Assembly (NCBI RefSeq): GCF_001905905.1 | Contig: NZ_LIVT01000004.1 | Coordinates: 317,970 to 381,969, forward strand | DNA from: Streptomyces sp. CB02366 | GTDB taxonomy: Bacteria > Actinomycetota > Actinomycetes > Streptomycetales > Streptomycetaceae | DNA length: 64,000 nucleotides | Reading direction: 5' to 3' | In this document: piece by piece, positions 31,902-39,982 of the stretch | Numbering within the stretch: the first letter of the stretch is position 1 | Layout of the letters: each line of letters opens with the position of its first letter | Notes under the pieces: model-generated | What the model was told of the DNA's origin: nothing | What the model saw: the letters and a program-made list of their open reading frames with translations, nothing else | Database searches by the model: none | Translations under genes and position numbers: made by a program

Positions 31902-33634
31902 TTGCCTGCCTCCTTGCCGCCGGCCAGGGCCTTGTCCGACTCGGAGTCGTGGTCGAGCTGCTCCAGCGCGGTGATCTCCGGGTGGTGCAGGTCGAACGCC
32001 GGGGATTCGGAGCGGATCCGCGGCAGGGTGAGGAAGTTGTGCCGCGGGGGCGGGCAGGAGGTCGCCCACTCCAGCGAACGGCCGTAGCCCCACGGGTCGT
32101 CGACCTCGATCTTCTTGCCGTACTTCGCGGTCTTCCAGACGTTGTAGAAGAACGGCAGCATCGACAGGCCGAGCAGGAACGAGGAGATCGTCGAGATCGT
32201 GTTCAGCGCGGTGAAGCCGTCCGCGTCGAGGTAGTCCGCGTAACGACGCGGCATGCCCTCGGCGCCGAGCCAGTGCTGCACCAGGAACGTGCCGTGGAAG
32301 CCCACGAACAGCGTCCAGAACGTGATCTTGCCGAGCCGCTCGTCCAGCATCTTGCCGGTGAACTTCGGCCACCAGAAGTGGAAGCCGGAGAACATCGCGA
32401 AGACCACGGTGCCGAAGATGACGTAGTGGAAGTGCGCGACGACGAAGTACGAGTCCGAGACGTGGAAGTCCATCGGGGGCGAGGCGAGGATGACGCCGGT
32501 CAGACCACCGAAGGTGAAGGTGATCAGGAAGCCGACGGCCCAGAGCATCGGTGTCTCGAAGGACAACGACCCCTTCCACATCGTGCCGATCCAGTTGAAG
32601 AACTTCACACCGGTCGGTACCGCGATGAGGAAGGTCATGAACGAGAAGAACGGCAACAGCACGCCGCCCGTCACGTACATGTGGTGTGCCCACACCGTCA
32701 CGGAAAGACCGGCGATGGCGATGGTGGCCGCGACCAGGCCGATGTAGCCGAACATCGGCTTGCGGCTGAATACCGGGATGACCTCGGAAATGATTCCGAA
32801 GAACGGTAGCGCGATGATGTACACCTCTGGATGCCCGAAGAACCAGAAGAGGTGTTGCCAGAGCAATGCGCCGCCGTTGGCCGCGTCGAAGATGTGCGCG
32901 CCGAATTTACGGTCGGCCTCCAGCGCGAAGAGCGCGGCGGCCAGGACCGGGAAGGCCAGCAGGACCAGGACACCGGTCAGCAGGACGTTCCAGGTGAAGA
33001 TCGGCATGCGGAACATCGTCATGCCGGGGGCGCGCATGCAGATGATCGTGGTGATGAAGTTGACCGAGCCGAGGATCGTGCCGAAGCCGGAGAAGGCCAG
33101 ACCCATGATCCACATGTCGGCGCCGACGCCCGGCGAGCGGACCGCGTCCGAGAGCGGGGAGTAGGCGAACCAGCCGAAGTCGGCGGCGCCCTGCGGGGTG
33201 AGGAAGCCGGCCACCGCGATGATCGAGCCGAAGAGGTACAGCCAGTACGCGAACATGTTCAGCCGCGGGAACGCCACGTCGGGCGCGCCGATCTGCAGCG
33301 GCATGATCCAGTTCGCGAATCCGGCGAACAGCGGCGTCGCGAACATCAGCAGCATGATCGTGCCGTGCATCGTGAACGCCTGGTTGAACTGCTCGTTCGA
33401 CATGATCTGCGTGCCCGGACGGGCCAGCTCGGCGCGCATGAAGAGCGCCATGAGTCCGCCGATGCAGAAGAACACGAACGAGGTGACCAGGTAGAGCGTA
33501 CCGATCGTCTTGTGGTCGGTGGTGGTCAGCCACTTCACGACGATGTTTCCCGGCTGCTTGCGCCGCACGGGCAGCTCGTCCTCGTACGAGTCGTCTGCCG
33601 GAGCGGCACCCTGAGGTTCGTTGAGGATGCTCAC
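31898..33634 (-). CDS. ctaD: cytochrome c oxidase subunit I
   Basis: 578 aa, 12 membrane segments. Heme a/a3 and CuB ligands are visible: FTMHGTIMLLMFATP, FWFFGHPEVYIIALPFFG (CuB His with the Tyr cross-link), VWAHHMYVTG and VVAHFHYVIFGTVVFAMFSGFHFWWPK. The K- and D-channel motifs are those of A-type oxidases. It reduces oxygen to water while pumping protons. Overlaps ctaC and ctaF by 4 bp each. C-terminal extension of about 60 residues with a hydrophilic tail. Confidence 0.96.
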   Translation of the reverse strand: MSILNEPQGAAPADDSYEDELPVRRKQPGNIVVKWLTTTDHKTIGTLYLVTSFVFFCIGGLMALFMRAELARPGTQIMSNEQFNQAFTMHGTIMLLMFATPLFAGFANWIMPLQIGAPDVAFPRLNMFAYWLYLFGSIIAVAGFLTPQGAADFGWFAYSPLSDAVRSPGVGADMWIMGLAFSGFGTILGSVNFITTIICMRAPGMTMFRMPIFTWNVLLTGVLVLLAFPVLAAALFALEADRKFGAHIFDAANGGALLWQHLFWFFGHPEVYIIALPFFGIISEVIPVFSRKPMFGYIGLVAATIAIAGLSVTVWAHHMYVTGGVLLPFFSFMTFLIAVPTGVKFFNWIGTMWKGSLSFETPMLWAVGFLITFTFGGLTGVILASPPMDFHVSDSYFVVAHFHYVIFGTVVFAMFSGFHFWWPKFTGKMLDERLGKITFWTLFVGFHGTFLVQHWLGAEGMPRRYADYLDADGFTALNTISTISSFLLGLSMLPFFYNVWKTAKYGKKIEVDDPWGYGRSLEWATSCPPPRHNFLTLPRIRSESPAFDLHHPEITALEQLDHDSESDKALAGGKEAGK

Positions 33635-34599
33635 AGTTGGTTCTTCTCCGCATTCCTGGCCGGGTCCGTCTGCGCGATGCCTGCCGGCATGTAGCCCGTC
33701 TGACCCTTGTCAGCCAGCTCCTTGAGGTGCTGCTGGTAACGCTCCGGGGAGACGACCTTCACGTTGAAGAGCATCCGGGAGTGGTCGACGCCGCAGAGCT
33801 CGGCGCACTTGCCCATGAAGGTGCCCTCGCGGTTGGGGGTCACCTCGAACACGTTGGTGTGGCCCGGGATGACGTCCTGCTTCATGAGGAACGGCACCAC
33901 CCAGAAGGAGTGGATGACGTCACGCGAGGTGAGGACGAAGCGGACCTTCTCGCCCTTCGGCAGCCACAGGGTCGGGCCCGGGTTGCCGTTCTGCGGGTTG
34001 CGGGTTCCGGGGATGCCCACGTCGTAGACGCCGCCGGCGCCCTCGGGGAAGTCCTTCTGGAACTTGTCGGGGATGGCGTCGAGCTCCTTGGGGACCTCGG
34101 GGCCCGCTGCGGGCTGGCCATCCACCTTCTCGATGTAGTTGAAGCCCCAGCTCCACTGGAAGCCGACCACGTTGATGGTGTGGGCGGGCTTGTCGGAGAG
34201 CTCGAGGAGCTTCGACTCGTCTCGCGCGGTGAAGTAGAACAGCACCGAGACGATGATGAGGGGAACCACTGTGTACAACGCCTCGATGGGCATGTTGTAC
34301 CTGGTCTGCGGAGGTACCTCCACCTTGGTCCGGCTACGCCGGTGGAAGATGACGCTCCAGAGGATCAGCCCCCAGACAAGGACACCCGTGACGAGCGCTG
34401 CCGCCCACGAGCCTTGCCAGAGGGAGAGGATCCGCGGGGCCTCTTCCGTTACCGGTGTGGGCATTCCGAGGCGGGGGAAATCCTCCCAGTTGTATGAACA
34501 ACCGGAGGCCGTCGCCAAGACCAGGCCCGCAGTCAGCACCTGCGGCAGCTTCCGCCGCATCGGGCGCCGCGACGAGCGGTCGGAGCCGTTGGGACTCAC
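33631..34599 (-). CDS. ctaC: cytochrome c oxidase subunit II
   Basis: 322 aa. Lipoprotein signal (LPQVLTAGLVLATASGCSYN, lipobox ASGC), two membrane segments (AALVTGVLVWGLILWSVIFH and YTVVPLIIVSVLFYFT), and a CuA domain with VIHSFWVVPFLMKQD and GKCAELCGVDHSRMLF giving all CuA ligands. Start GTG at 34599, six bases after GGGAAGG (MSPNGSDRSS). Receives electrons from QcrC. First gene of ctaC-ctaD-ctaF. Confidence 0.95.
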   Translation of the reverse strand: MSPNGSDRSSRRPMRRKLPQVLTAGLVLATASGCSYNWEDFPRLGMPTPVTEEAPRILSLWQGSWAAALVTGVLVWGLILWSVIFHRRSRTKVEVPPQTRYNMPIEALYTVVPLIIVSVLFYFTARDESKLLELSDKPAHTINVVGFQWSWGFNYIEKVDGQPAAGPEVPKELDAIPDKFQKDFPEGAGGVYDVGIPGTRNPQNGNPGPTLWLPKGEKVRFVLTSRDVIHSFWVVPFLMKQDVIPGHTNVFEVTPNREGTFMGKCAELCGVDHSRMLFNVKVVSPERYQQHLKELADKGQTGYMPAGIAQTDPARNAEKNQL

Positions 34600-34681
34600 G
34601 TAGCGCCTTCCCGAGAGTCTCGCCCGCACGGTTCGGCGCGCCCGTATGTCTCTGGTCGGTCGCCGGCCCTGACGCGGGCAG

Positions 34682-34710
34682 GGGTTTGGATGTTTATGCG
34701 GACCAAACCC
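34682..34710. promoter_or_regulatory. inverted repeat GGGTTTGG-N13-CCAAACCC upstream of ctaC
   Basis: Perfect 8-bp arms (34682-34689, 34703-34710) in an unusually AT-rich patch of the 274-bp ctaC/desulfurase divergent region. Candidate operator of the oxidase operon. Confidence 0.4.
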
Positions 34711-34861
34711 TACTGGACGCTATTTGGGGTCGCGCGGGGAGGGTGCCCAACGCGCCGCCGGACACCCCCATGGAGTGGAATCCGGGCCTCCGGCCCCCAT
34801 CTGACGGCCCCTCGTCCGCCCGGCGGGAGCGGTCCCCGGCGGAGCGGGGCCGGGGGCGGGC

Positions 34862-34867
34862 TAGCGT
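34862..34867 (+). promoter_or_regulatory. -10-like TAGCGT of the cysteine desulfurase-TusA gene
   Basis: TAGCGT six bases before the ATG at 34874, no ribosome site; pattern of a leaderless transcript. Confidence 0.4.
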
Positions 34868-34873
34868 GGCGGG

Positions 34874-36256
34874 ATGCCCTACTTCGACGCCGCCTCCGCC
34901 GCCCCCCTGCACCCCGTCGCACGCCAGGCCCTGCTTGCCGCGCTCGACGAGGGCTGGGCCGATCCAGCCCGTCTGTACCGGGAGGGGCGGCGGGCCCGGC
35001 TGCTGCTGGACGCGGCCCGGGAGGCCGCTGCGGAGGCCGTCGGGTGCCGCCCGGACGAGCTGGTGTTCACCTCGTCGGGGACGGCGGCGGTGCACGCGGG
35101 AATTGCCGGGGCTCTTTCCGGGCGTCGGCGTGTCGGCCGCCGTCTGGCCCACTCCGCGGTCGAACACTCGTCGGTGCTCCACGCCGCGGCGGCCCACGAG
35201 GCGGCCGGCGGATCGGTCACCGAGGTCCCGGTGGGCCGTTCGGGGGCGGTGGACCCGGCGGCGTACGGCGAGGCGCTGCGGGCGGACACCGCGCTGGCCT
35301 GCCTCCAGTCGGCCAACCACGAGGTGGGCACCGAGCAGCCGGTGGCCGAGGTCGCCGCGCTCTGCGCCGAGGCGGGGACGCCCCTGCTGATCGACGCGGC
35401 CCAGTCGCTCGGCTGGGGGCCGGTCCCGGCGGGCTGGTCGCTGCTGACGGCGAGCGCGCACAAGTGGGGCGGTCCCGCCGGGGTCGGACTGCTGGCGGTC
35501 CGCAAGGGGGTGCGCTTCGCTCCCCCGGGCCCGGCCGGGGAGCGGGAGTCGGGGCGGGCGCCGGGGTTCGAGAACCTGCCGGCGATCGTGGCGGCGGCGG
35601 CCTCGCTGCGCGCGGTGCGGGACGAGGCGGCGGCCGAGGCGGTACGGCTGCGGGCGCTGGTGGACCGGATCCGGACCGTGGTGGCCGAGCGGGTGCCCGA
35701 TGTGGAGGTGGTGGGAGACCCGGAGCGGCGGCTGCCGCATCTGGTCACCTTCTCCTGTCTCTACGTCGACGGGGAGACCCTGCTGCACGAGCTGGACCGG
35801 AGGGAGTTCTCCGTATCGTCCGGTTCGTCCTGCACCAGCAGCACCCTGACGCCGAGCCATGTGCTGAAGGCGATGGGCGTGCTCTCGGAGGGCAACGTCC
35901 GGGTGTCGCTGCCGCCGGGCACCGCCGGGGCGGACGTGGACCGCTTCCTCGAGGTGCTGCCCGCTGTGGTCGCCGACGTACGCGAACGGCTCGGCGCCCC
36001 GGTCGCCGCCCCCCGCCCCGCCGCCACCGCCGCGCCCCTGGTGGTCGACGCGCTGGGCCGCCGCTGTCCGGTCCCGGTGATCGAGCTCGCAAAGGTGATC
36101 GGGGAGGTACCGGTGGGCGCCACGGTGACGGTGCTCGCCGACGACGAGGCGGCGCGGCTGGACATCCCGGCCTGGTGCGAGATGCGGGGCCAGGAGTACG
36201 TGGGCGAGGAGCGGGCGGACCGAGGCTCGGCCCATGTGGTCCGCCGGCTCAGCTGA
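34874..36256 (+). CDS. cysteine desulfurase fused to a TusA/SirA sulfurtransferase domain
   Basis: 460 aa. Residues 1-375: class V PLP enzyme of NifS/IscS type (YFDAASAAPLHPVARQALLAAL, SANHEVGTEQPVAEVAALC, PLP Lys in TASAHKWGGPAGVG, and the mobile catalytic loop SVSSGSSCTSSTLTPSHVLKAMG). Residues about 380-460: TusA-like domain with the active Cys in VVDALGRRCPVPVIELAKVIG. Sulfur taken from cysteine could pass directly from the desulfurase Cys to the TusA Cys for tRNA thiolation, molybdopterin or another acceptor. ATG at 34874 with a leaderless-type TAGCGT. Stop abuts adoK stop (convergent). Confidence 0.88.
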   Translation: MPYFDAASAAPLHPVARQALLAALDEGWADPARLYREGRRARLLLDAAREAAAEAVGCRPDELVFTSSGTAAVHAGIAGALSGRRRVGRRLAHSAVEHSSVLHAAAAHEAAGGSVTEVPVGRSGAVDPAAYGEALRADTALACLQSANHEVGTEQPVAEVAALCAEAGTPLLIDAAQSLGWGPVPAGWSLLTASAHKWGGPAGVGLLAVRKGVRFAPPGPAGERESGRAPGFENLPAIVAAAASLRAVRDEAAAEAVRLRALVDRIRTVVAERVPDVEVVGDPERRLPHLVTFSCLYVDGETLLHELDRREFSVSSGSSCTSSTLTPSHVLKAMGVLSEGNVRVSLPPGTAGADVDRFLEVLPAVVADVRERLGAPVAAPRPAATAAPLVVDALGRRCPVPVIELAKVIGEVPVGATVTVLADDEAARLDIPAWCEMRGQEYVGEERADRGSAHVVRRLS

Positions 36257-37231
36257 TCACGCCAGGTGCTGCCGGATCTCGGCGGCGGCGTCGTGGCCGT
36301 ACGCCTTGGTGAAGCGGTCCATGAAGGCGGTGCGGCGCAGGGTGTACTCCTGGGTGCCGACCGTCTCGATGACCAGGGTGGCGAGCATGCAGCCGACCTG
36401 GGCGGCGCGCTCCAGGCCGACGCCCCAGGCGAGACCGGAGAGGAAGCCGGCCCGGAAGGCGTCGCCGACGCCGGTGGGGTCGGCCTTGACGTCCTCCTCG
36501 GGGCAGCCGACCTCGATGACCGGCTCGCCGACCCGCTCGATCCGGACGCCGCGGGCGCCGAGGGTGGTGACGCGGTGGCCGACCCTGGCGAGGATCTCCT
36601 CGTCGCTCCAGCCGGTCTTGGACTCGATGAGTCCCTTCTCGTACTCGTTGGAGAAGAGGTAGGTGGCGCCGTCGAGGAGGATGCGGATCTCCTCGCCGTC
36701 CATCCGCGCGATCTGCTGGGAGAAGTCGGCGGCGAACGGGATGTTCCGGGTGCGGCACTCCTCCGTGTGGCGGAGCATCGCCTCGGGGTCGTCGGCGCCG
36801 ATGGAGACGAGGTCGAGGCCGCCGACGCGGTCGGCGACGCTCTTCAGCTCGATGAGGCGGGCCTCGCTCATCGCCCCCGTGTAGAAGGAGCCGATCTGGT
36901 TGTGGTCGGCGTCGGTGGTGCAGACGAAGCGGGCGGTGTGCAGAACCTCGGAGATCCGGACGGAACCGGTCTCGACGCCGTGCCGGTCGAGCCAGGCGCG
37001 GTAGTCGTCGAAGTCGGACCCGGCGGCGCCGACCAGGATCGGGCGGGTGCCGAGCAGGCCCATCCCGAAGCAGATGTTGGCGGCGACACCGCCCCGGCGC
37101 ACATCGAGGTTGTCGACCAGGAAGGAGAGGGAGACCGTGTGCAGCTGATCGGCGACCAGCTGGTCGGCGAAGCGGCCGGGGAAGGTCATGAGGTGGTCGG
37201 TGGCGATCGAGCCGGTGACTGCAATACGCAC
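36257..37231 (-). CDS. adoK: adenosine kinase, PfkB family
   Basis: 324 aa. The N-terminus RIAVTGSIATDHLMTFPGRFADQLVADQLHTVSLSFLVDNLDVRRGGVAANICFGMGLLG is very like mycobacterial AdoK (Rv2202c). The catalytic Asp and anion hole are in ADPTGVGDAFRAGFLSGLAWG, with IGADDPEAMLRHTEEC before it. It phosphorylates adenosine to AMP. Start GTG at 37231, ten bases after AGGAG. Position next to the cta genes is the same as in mycobacteria, which supports adenosine kinase over a generic sugar kinase. Confidence 0.88.
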   Translation of the reverse strand: MRIAVTGSIATDHLMTFPGRFADQLVADQLHTVSLSFLVDNLDVRRGGVAANICFGMGLLGTRPILVGAAGSDFDDYRAWLDRHGVETGSVRISEVLHTARFVCTTDADHNQIGSFYTGAMSEARLIELKSVADRVGGLDLVSIGADDPEAMLRHTEECRTRNIPFAADFSQQIARMDGEEIRILLDGATYLFSNEYEKGLIESKTGWSDEEILARVGHRVTTLGARGVRIERVGEPVIEVGCPEEDVKADPTGVGDAFRAGFLSGLAWGVGLERAAQVGCMLATLVIETVGTQEYTLRRTAFMDRFTKAYGHDAAAEIRQHLA

Positions 37232-37388
37232 GGGGAGACTGCTCCTGCGGAAGGCGAAGGGCCGTGAGTGCGCCCTCCGGGACGACGTGACAGTTCACGC
37301 TACCGGGTGAGTCGGGCGACGGGGAAAAGGGAAAACTACCCGATAGTAGGGCTTTCTACCTGAGCTCGGCCGTGGTTACGGTGCGGAT

Positions 37389-37586
37389 ATGTCGAACCAC
37401 ACCGCACTGCCCGAGTCCGAATCGAGCCTGGCCGCCCTGCGCGGGGACTGCGCGCGGATGGCGCCGCACTGGACGAAGCCCGCCAGGAGCGCCCCGGCCC
37501 CCGTGAAGCCGTCCCTGATCAACGGGGTGACGGTGCCGCCCTCGTCGGCGCGGCTGGTCGACGCGATGACCGAGTACGGGGACTGA
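37389..37586 (+). CDS. small protein of unknown function
   Basis: 65 aa. Not recognised. Codons are almost all G/C-ending, which supports coding. The sequence has a Trp-containing stretch CARMAPHWTKPARSAPAPVKPSLINGVTVPP and an acidic end VDAMTEYGD. No membrane segment or Cys pair. The possible -10 GGTTAC is unclear. It lies alone on the plus strand between adoK (divergent) and the next membrane protein gene. Confidence 0.5.
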   Translation: MSNHTALPESESSLAALRGDCARMAPHWTKPARSAPAPVKPSLINGVTVPPSSARLVDAMTEYGD

Positions 37587-37781
37587 GCACCGGCCGGGGC
37601 CGGCCGGCGGGCATCGCCTTTCGGCCTTTCCCCACCGGCTCCGGCGCGATCCGCGCGGCGTCCGCGTACGGGGCTCCCAGGCCGGTGGAACCGCACGCTC
37701 CCCCGCTCCGTCCCACCGGTGTCCCCGTCCGGGGGCACGCGGTTGGCGCCGCGACGGCGACGCAGTCGAAGGAGCGATCCG

Positions 37782-39218
37782 GTGAGCACCGAGCGACCCG
37801 ACAACGACGTGACCGGTTCCCGGCGGCGGCGTCCGCCGCTCGCGGTGGCCTCGGTGGCCGCGGCCGTCCTGCTGGCCGGGGGCGGGGGCGCCTACTGGGC
37901 CTCCACCGCCCCGGGCGACGCCGCCGGGGCGGACAGCCGTGCGGCGGCGGAGGACGCGGCCCGGCCGTTGGCCCTGGACGCACCCGCCGACCCACCGGGC
38001 GGGGCCTCCTCGGACGCGCCGCCCGCGGGCATCGCCCCCGGCGAACCGGCTCCCTCCGGCCCGCCCGTGGCCTACCGGGCCCCGGGCGGACTTCCGGACG
38101 GCCCGGCCGAGGCGGCGGTCCACGTGGCCAAGGGCACGGTCGCACCGGCCGACGTCGCCCGGCTGGCGAAGGCGCTGGGCATCCCGGGCACACCGCGCAC
38201 CGAGGGCACGTCCTGGGTGGTCGGCGACGACGACGGGCCCGGCGCGCTCCTGAAGGTGGCGAAGCAGGCGCCGGGCTTCTGGACGTTCGCCGCGACCACC
38301 CCGTCCAAGCCCTGCGAGCCGGGGGCGATGTGCGCGAACGGCCCCGCCGGGGCGGGCGGCGGCGAGCCGGTGAGCGAGAAGGCGGCGAAGGCGGCCGCGG
38401 CCCCGGTCCTCAAGGCGGTCGGCCAGGACGACGCGGCGCTGAACGCCGGCCAGATGATGGGCGACGTCCGCGTGGTGAACGCCGATCCGAAGATCGGCGG
38501 CCTCCCGACGTACGGCTGGTCCACCGGTGTCCAGGTGGGCCCGGACGGCGAGGTGACCGGGGGCAGCGGGCGTCTCAAGGCGCCGGCGAAGGGCGAGGTC
38601 TACCCCGTGGTGGGCGCGGACGAGGCGCTGAAGCAGTTGAACGCGGAGAGCAGGGGGAAGGGCGACGGCGGTCGGGACATCGGCGGTTGCGCCACTCCCG
38701 TGCCGCTGGAGGGCGAGCCGAAGCCCCCGTCCGAGCCCCAGTGCGTGCCGTCGAACGGCAAGCGGGCGCCGGTGGAGCGGACGGTCGAGGACGCGGTGTT
38801 CGGTCTGGCGCCGCACCACGCGGAGGGCCGTCCGACGCTGGTGCCGTCCTGGCTGTTCACGGTCCGGCAGGCTCCGGGCGGCCCGGAGGAGACGGTCACG
38901 CGGATCGCGGTGGACCCGGAGTTCGTCGAGGAGCCGGAGGTCCCGACGCCGTCCGGGGACCGGAAGGTGACCTCGTACGGGGCGGACGGGCGGACCCTGG
39001 AGGTGACCTTCTGGGGCGGCGTGTGCAGTACGTACACGGCGAGCGCGCGGGAGAGCGCGGGCCAGGTGCGGATCACCGTCACGGAGAAGCCGCAGGAGGA
39101 GAAGAAGCTCTGCGTCCTGGTCGCCAAGGAGCTGACGCGGACGGTGACGCTGGAGAAACCGCTGGGCGACCGCCCGGTGATCGACGCCGCCTCGGGCGGG
39201 GCGGTGCCGCGCCGCTGA
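37782..39218 (+). CDS. membrane-anchored secreted protein of unknown function
   Basis: 478 aa. GTG at 37782 follows AAGGAG by seven bases. Basic start (RRRRPP), one membrane segment (LAVASVAAAVLLAGGGGAYW), then a Pro/Ala-rich linker (about 45-110) and a large extracellular part with TYGWSTGVQVGPDGEVTGGSGRLKAPAKGEVYPVVGADEALKQLN. Four or more Cys are outside (KPCEPGAMC, GGCATP, PQCVPS, GGVCSTY), so disulfides are likely. No catalytic motif. A typical Streptomyces membrane-anchored protein of this type; function unknown. Ends before a strong terminator. Confidence 0.72.
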   Translation: MSTERPDNDVTGSRRRRPPLAVASVAAAVLLAGGGGAYWASTAPGDAAGADSRAAAEDAARPLALDAPADPPGGASSDAPPAGIAPGEPAPSGPPVAYRAPGGLPDGPAEAAVHVAKGTVAPADVARLAKALGIPGTPRTEGTSWVVGDDDGPGALLKVAKQAPGFWTFAATTPSKPCEPGAMCANGPAGAGGGEPVSEKAAKAAAAPVLKAVGQDDAALNAGQMMGDVRVVNADPKIGGLPTYGWSTGVQVGPDGEVTGGSGRLKAPAKGEVYPVVGADEALKQLNAESRGKGDGGRDIGGCATPVPLEGEPKPPSEPQCVPSNGKRAPVERTVEDAVFGLAPHHAEGRPTLVPSWLFTVRQAPGGPEETVTRIAVDPEFVEEPEVPTPSGDRKVTSYGADGRTLEVTFWGGVCSTYTASARESAGQVRITVTEKPQEEKKLCVLVAKELTRTVTLEKPLGDRPVIDAASGGAVPRR

Positions 39219-39231
39219 GCGGCGGGCCCCC

Positions 39232-39282
39232 GGCATGCGGAGGCGGCCCCGGGAATGATTCCCGGGGCCGCCTCCGCATGCC
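39232..39282 (+). terminator. strong terminator after the membrane-anchored protein gene
   Basis: Perfect 23-bp stem (39232-39254 with 39260-39282) and 5-nt loop ATGAT, 13 bp after the stop. Confidence 0.8.
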
Positions 39283-39374
39283 GTGTGTTCCCGCTCGCAG
39301 CGCCTCGGGCGGTTCTCGAAAGTCCCGCCTGCCCGGCGACGCCCGGGCGGACGGCGCTGCTTCCGGAAGACGCC

Positions 39375-39731
39375 CTAGCTGAACGAGTCGCCGCAGGCGC
39401 AGGAGCCGGTGGCGTTCGGGTTGTCGATCGTGAAGCCCTGCTTCTCGATGGTGTCGACGAAGTCGATGGAGGCGCCGCCCAGGTACGGGGCGCTCATCCG
39501 GTCGGTGACGACCTTGACGCCGTCGAAGTCCTTGACGACGTCACCGTCGAGCGAGCGCTCGTCGAAGAAGAGCTGGTAGCGCAGGCCCGAGCAGCCGCCG
39601 GGCTGGACGGCGACGCGCAGCGCCAGGTCCTCGCGGCCTTCCTGCTCCAGCAGGGCCTTGACCTTGGAGGCGGCGGCGTCGGACAGGAGGATGCCGTCGC
39701 TCACGGTGGTGGTCTCGTCCGATACGGACAT
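39375..39731 (-). CDS. erpA: A-type Fe-S carrier protein, ErpA/IscA family
   Basis: 118 aa. Conserved Cys in PGGCSGLRYQLFFDE and the C-terminal pair in NATGSCACGDSFS, with VVTDRMSAPYLGGASIDFVDTIEKQGFTIDNPN between, typical of A-type carriers. It delivers [4Fe-4S] clusters, of which NadA (next gene), QcrA and others in this window are users. ATG at 39731, with GGGAG upstream. Confidence 0.9.
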   Translation of the reverse strand: MSVSDETTTVSDGILLSDAAASKVKALLEQEGREDLALRVAVQPGGCSGLRYQLFFDERSLDGDVVKDFDGVKVVTDRMSAPYLGGASIDFVDTIEKQGFTIDNPNATGSCACGDSFS

Positions 39732-39865
39732 CTGCTTCTCTCCCGGGTTGTACGGACTGCTTGCCGACGGTTCAACCGCCAGACCCGCGTAATCATTCCG
39801 GGCCGAGCGCTTGTCTGTTCCTTTTCATGCTCGCACACCCGGCCGCCCGGGGGATGCGTCACATC

Positions 39866-39917
39866 GACGCTATCGGCATCGTCAAAGTGACACGAAGCGG
39901 CTATGATAGATAGCGTC
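39866..39917. promoter_or_regulatory. nadA promoter region with inverted and direct repeats
   Basis: GACGCTATC (39866-39874) is the exact complement of GATAGCGTC (39909-39917), 34 bp apart. CGTCAAAGTGAC and CGTCAAATAGAC recur in direct orientation (39880 and 39914). A good -10 TATGAT is at 39902-39907, within the second repeat. The geometry fits a repressor site over the nadA promoter. Confidence 0.45.
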
Positions 39918-39982
39918 AAATAGACGAAAAGGCGCGTTCGCCGAAGCGCAGAGCAGAACGCAGAGAAGAAAGGGTGCGTGAC

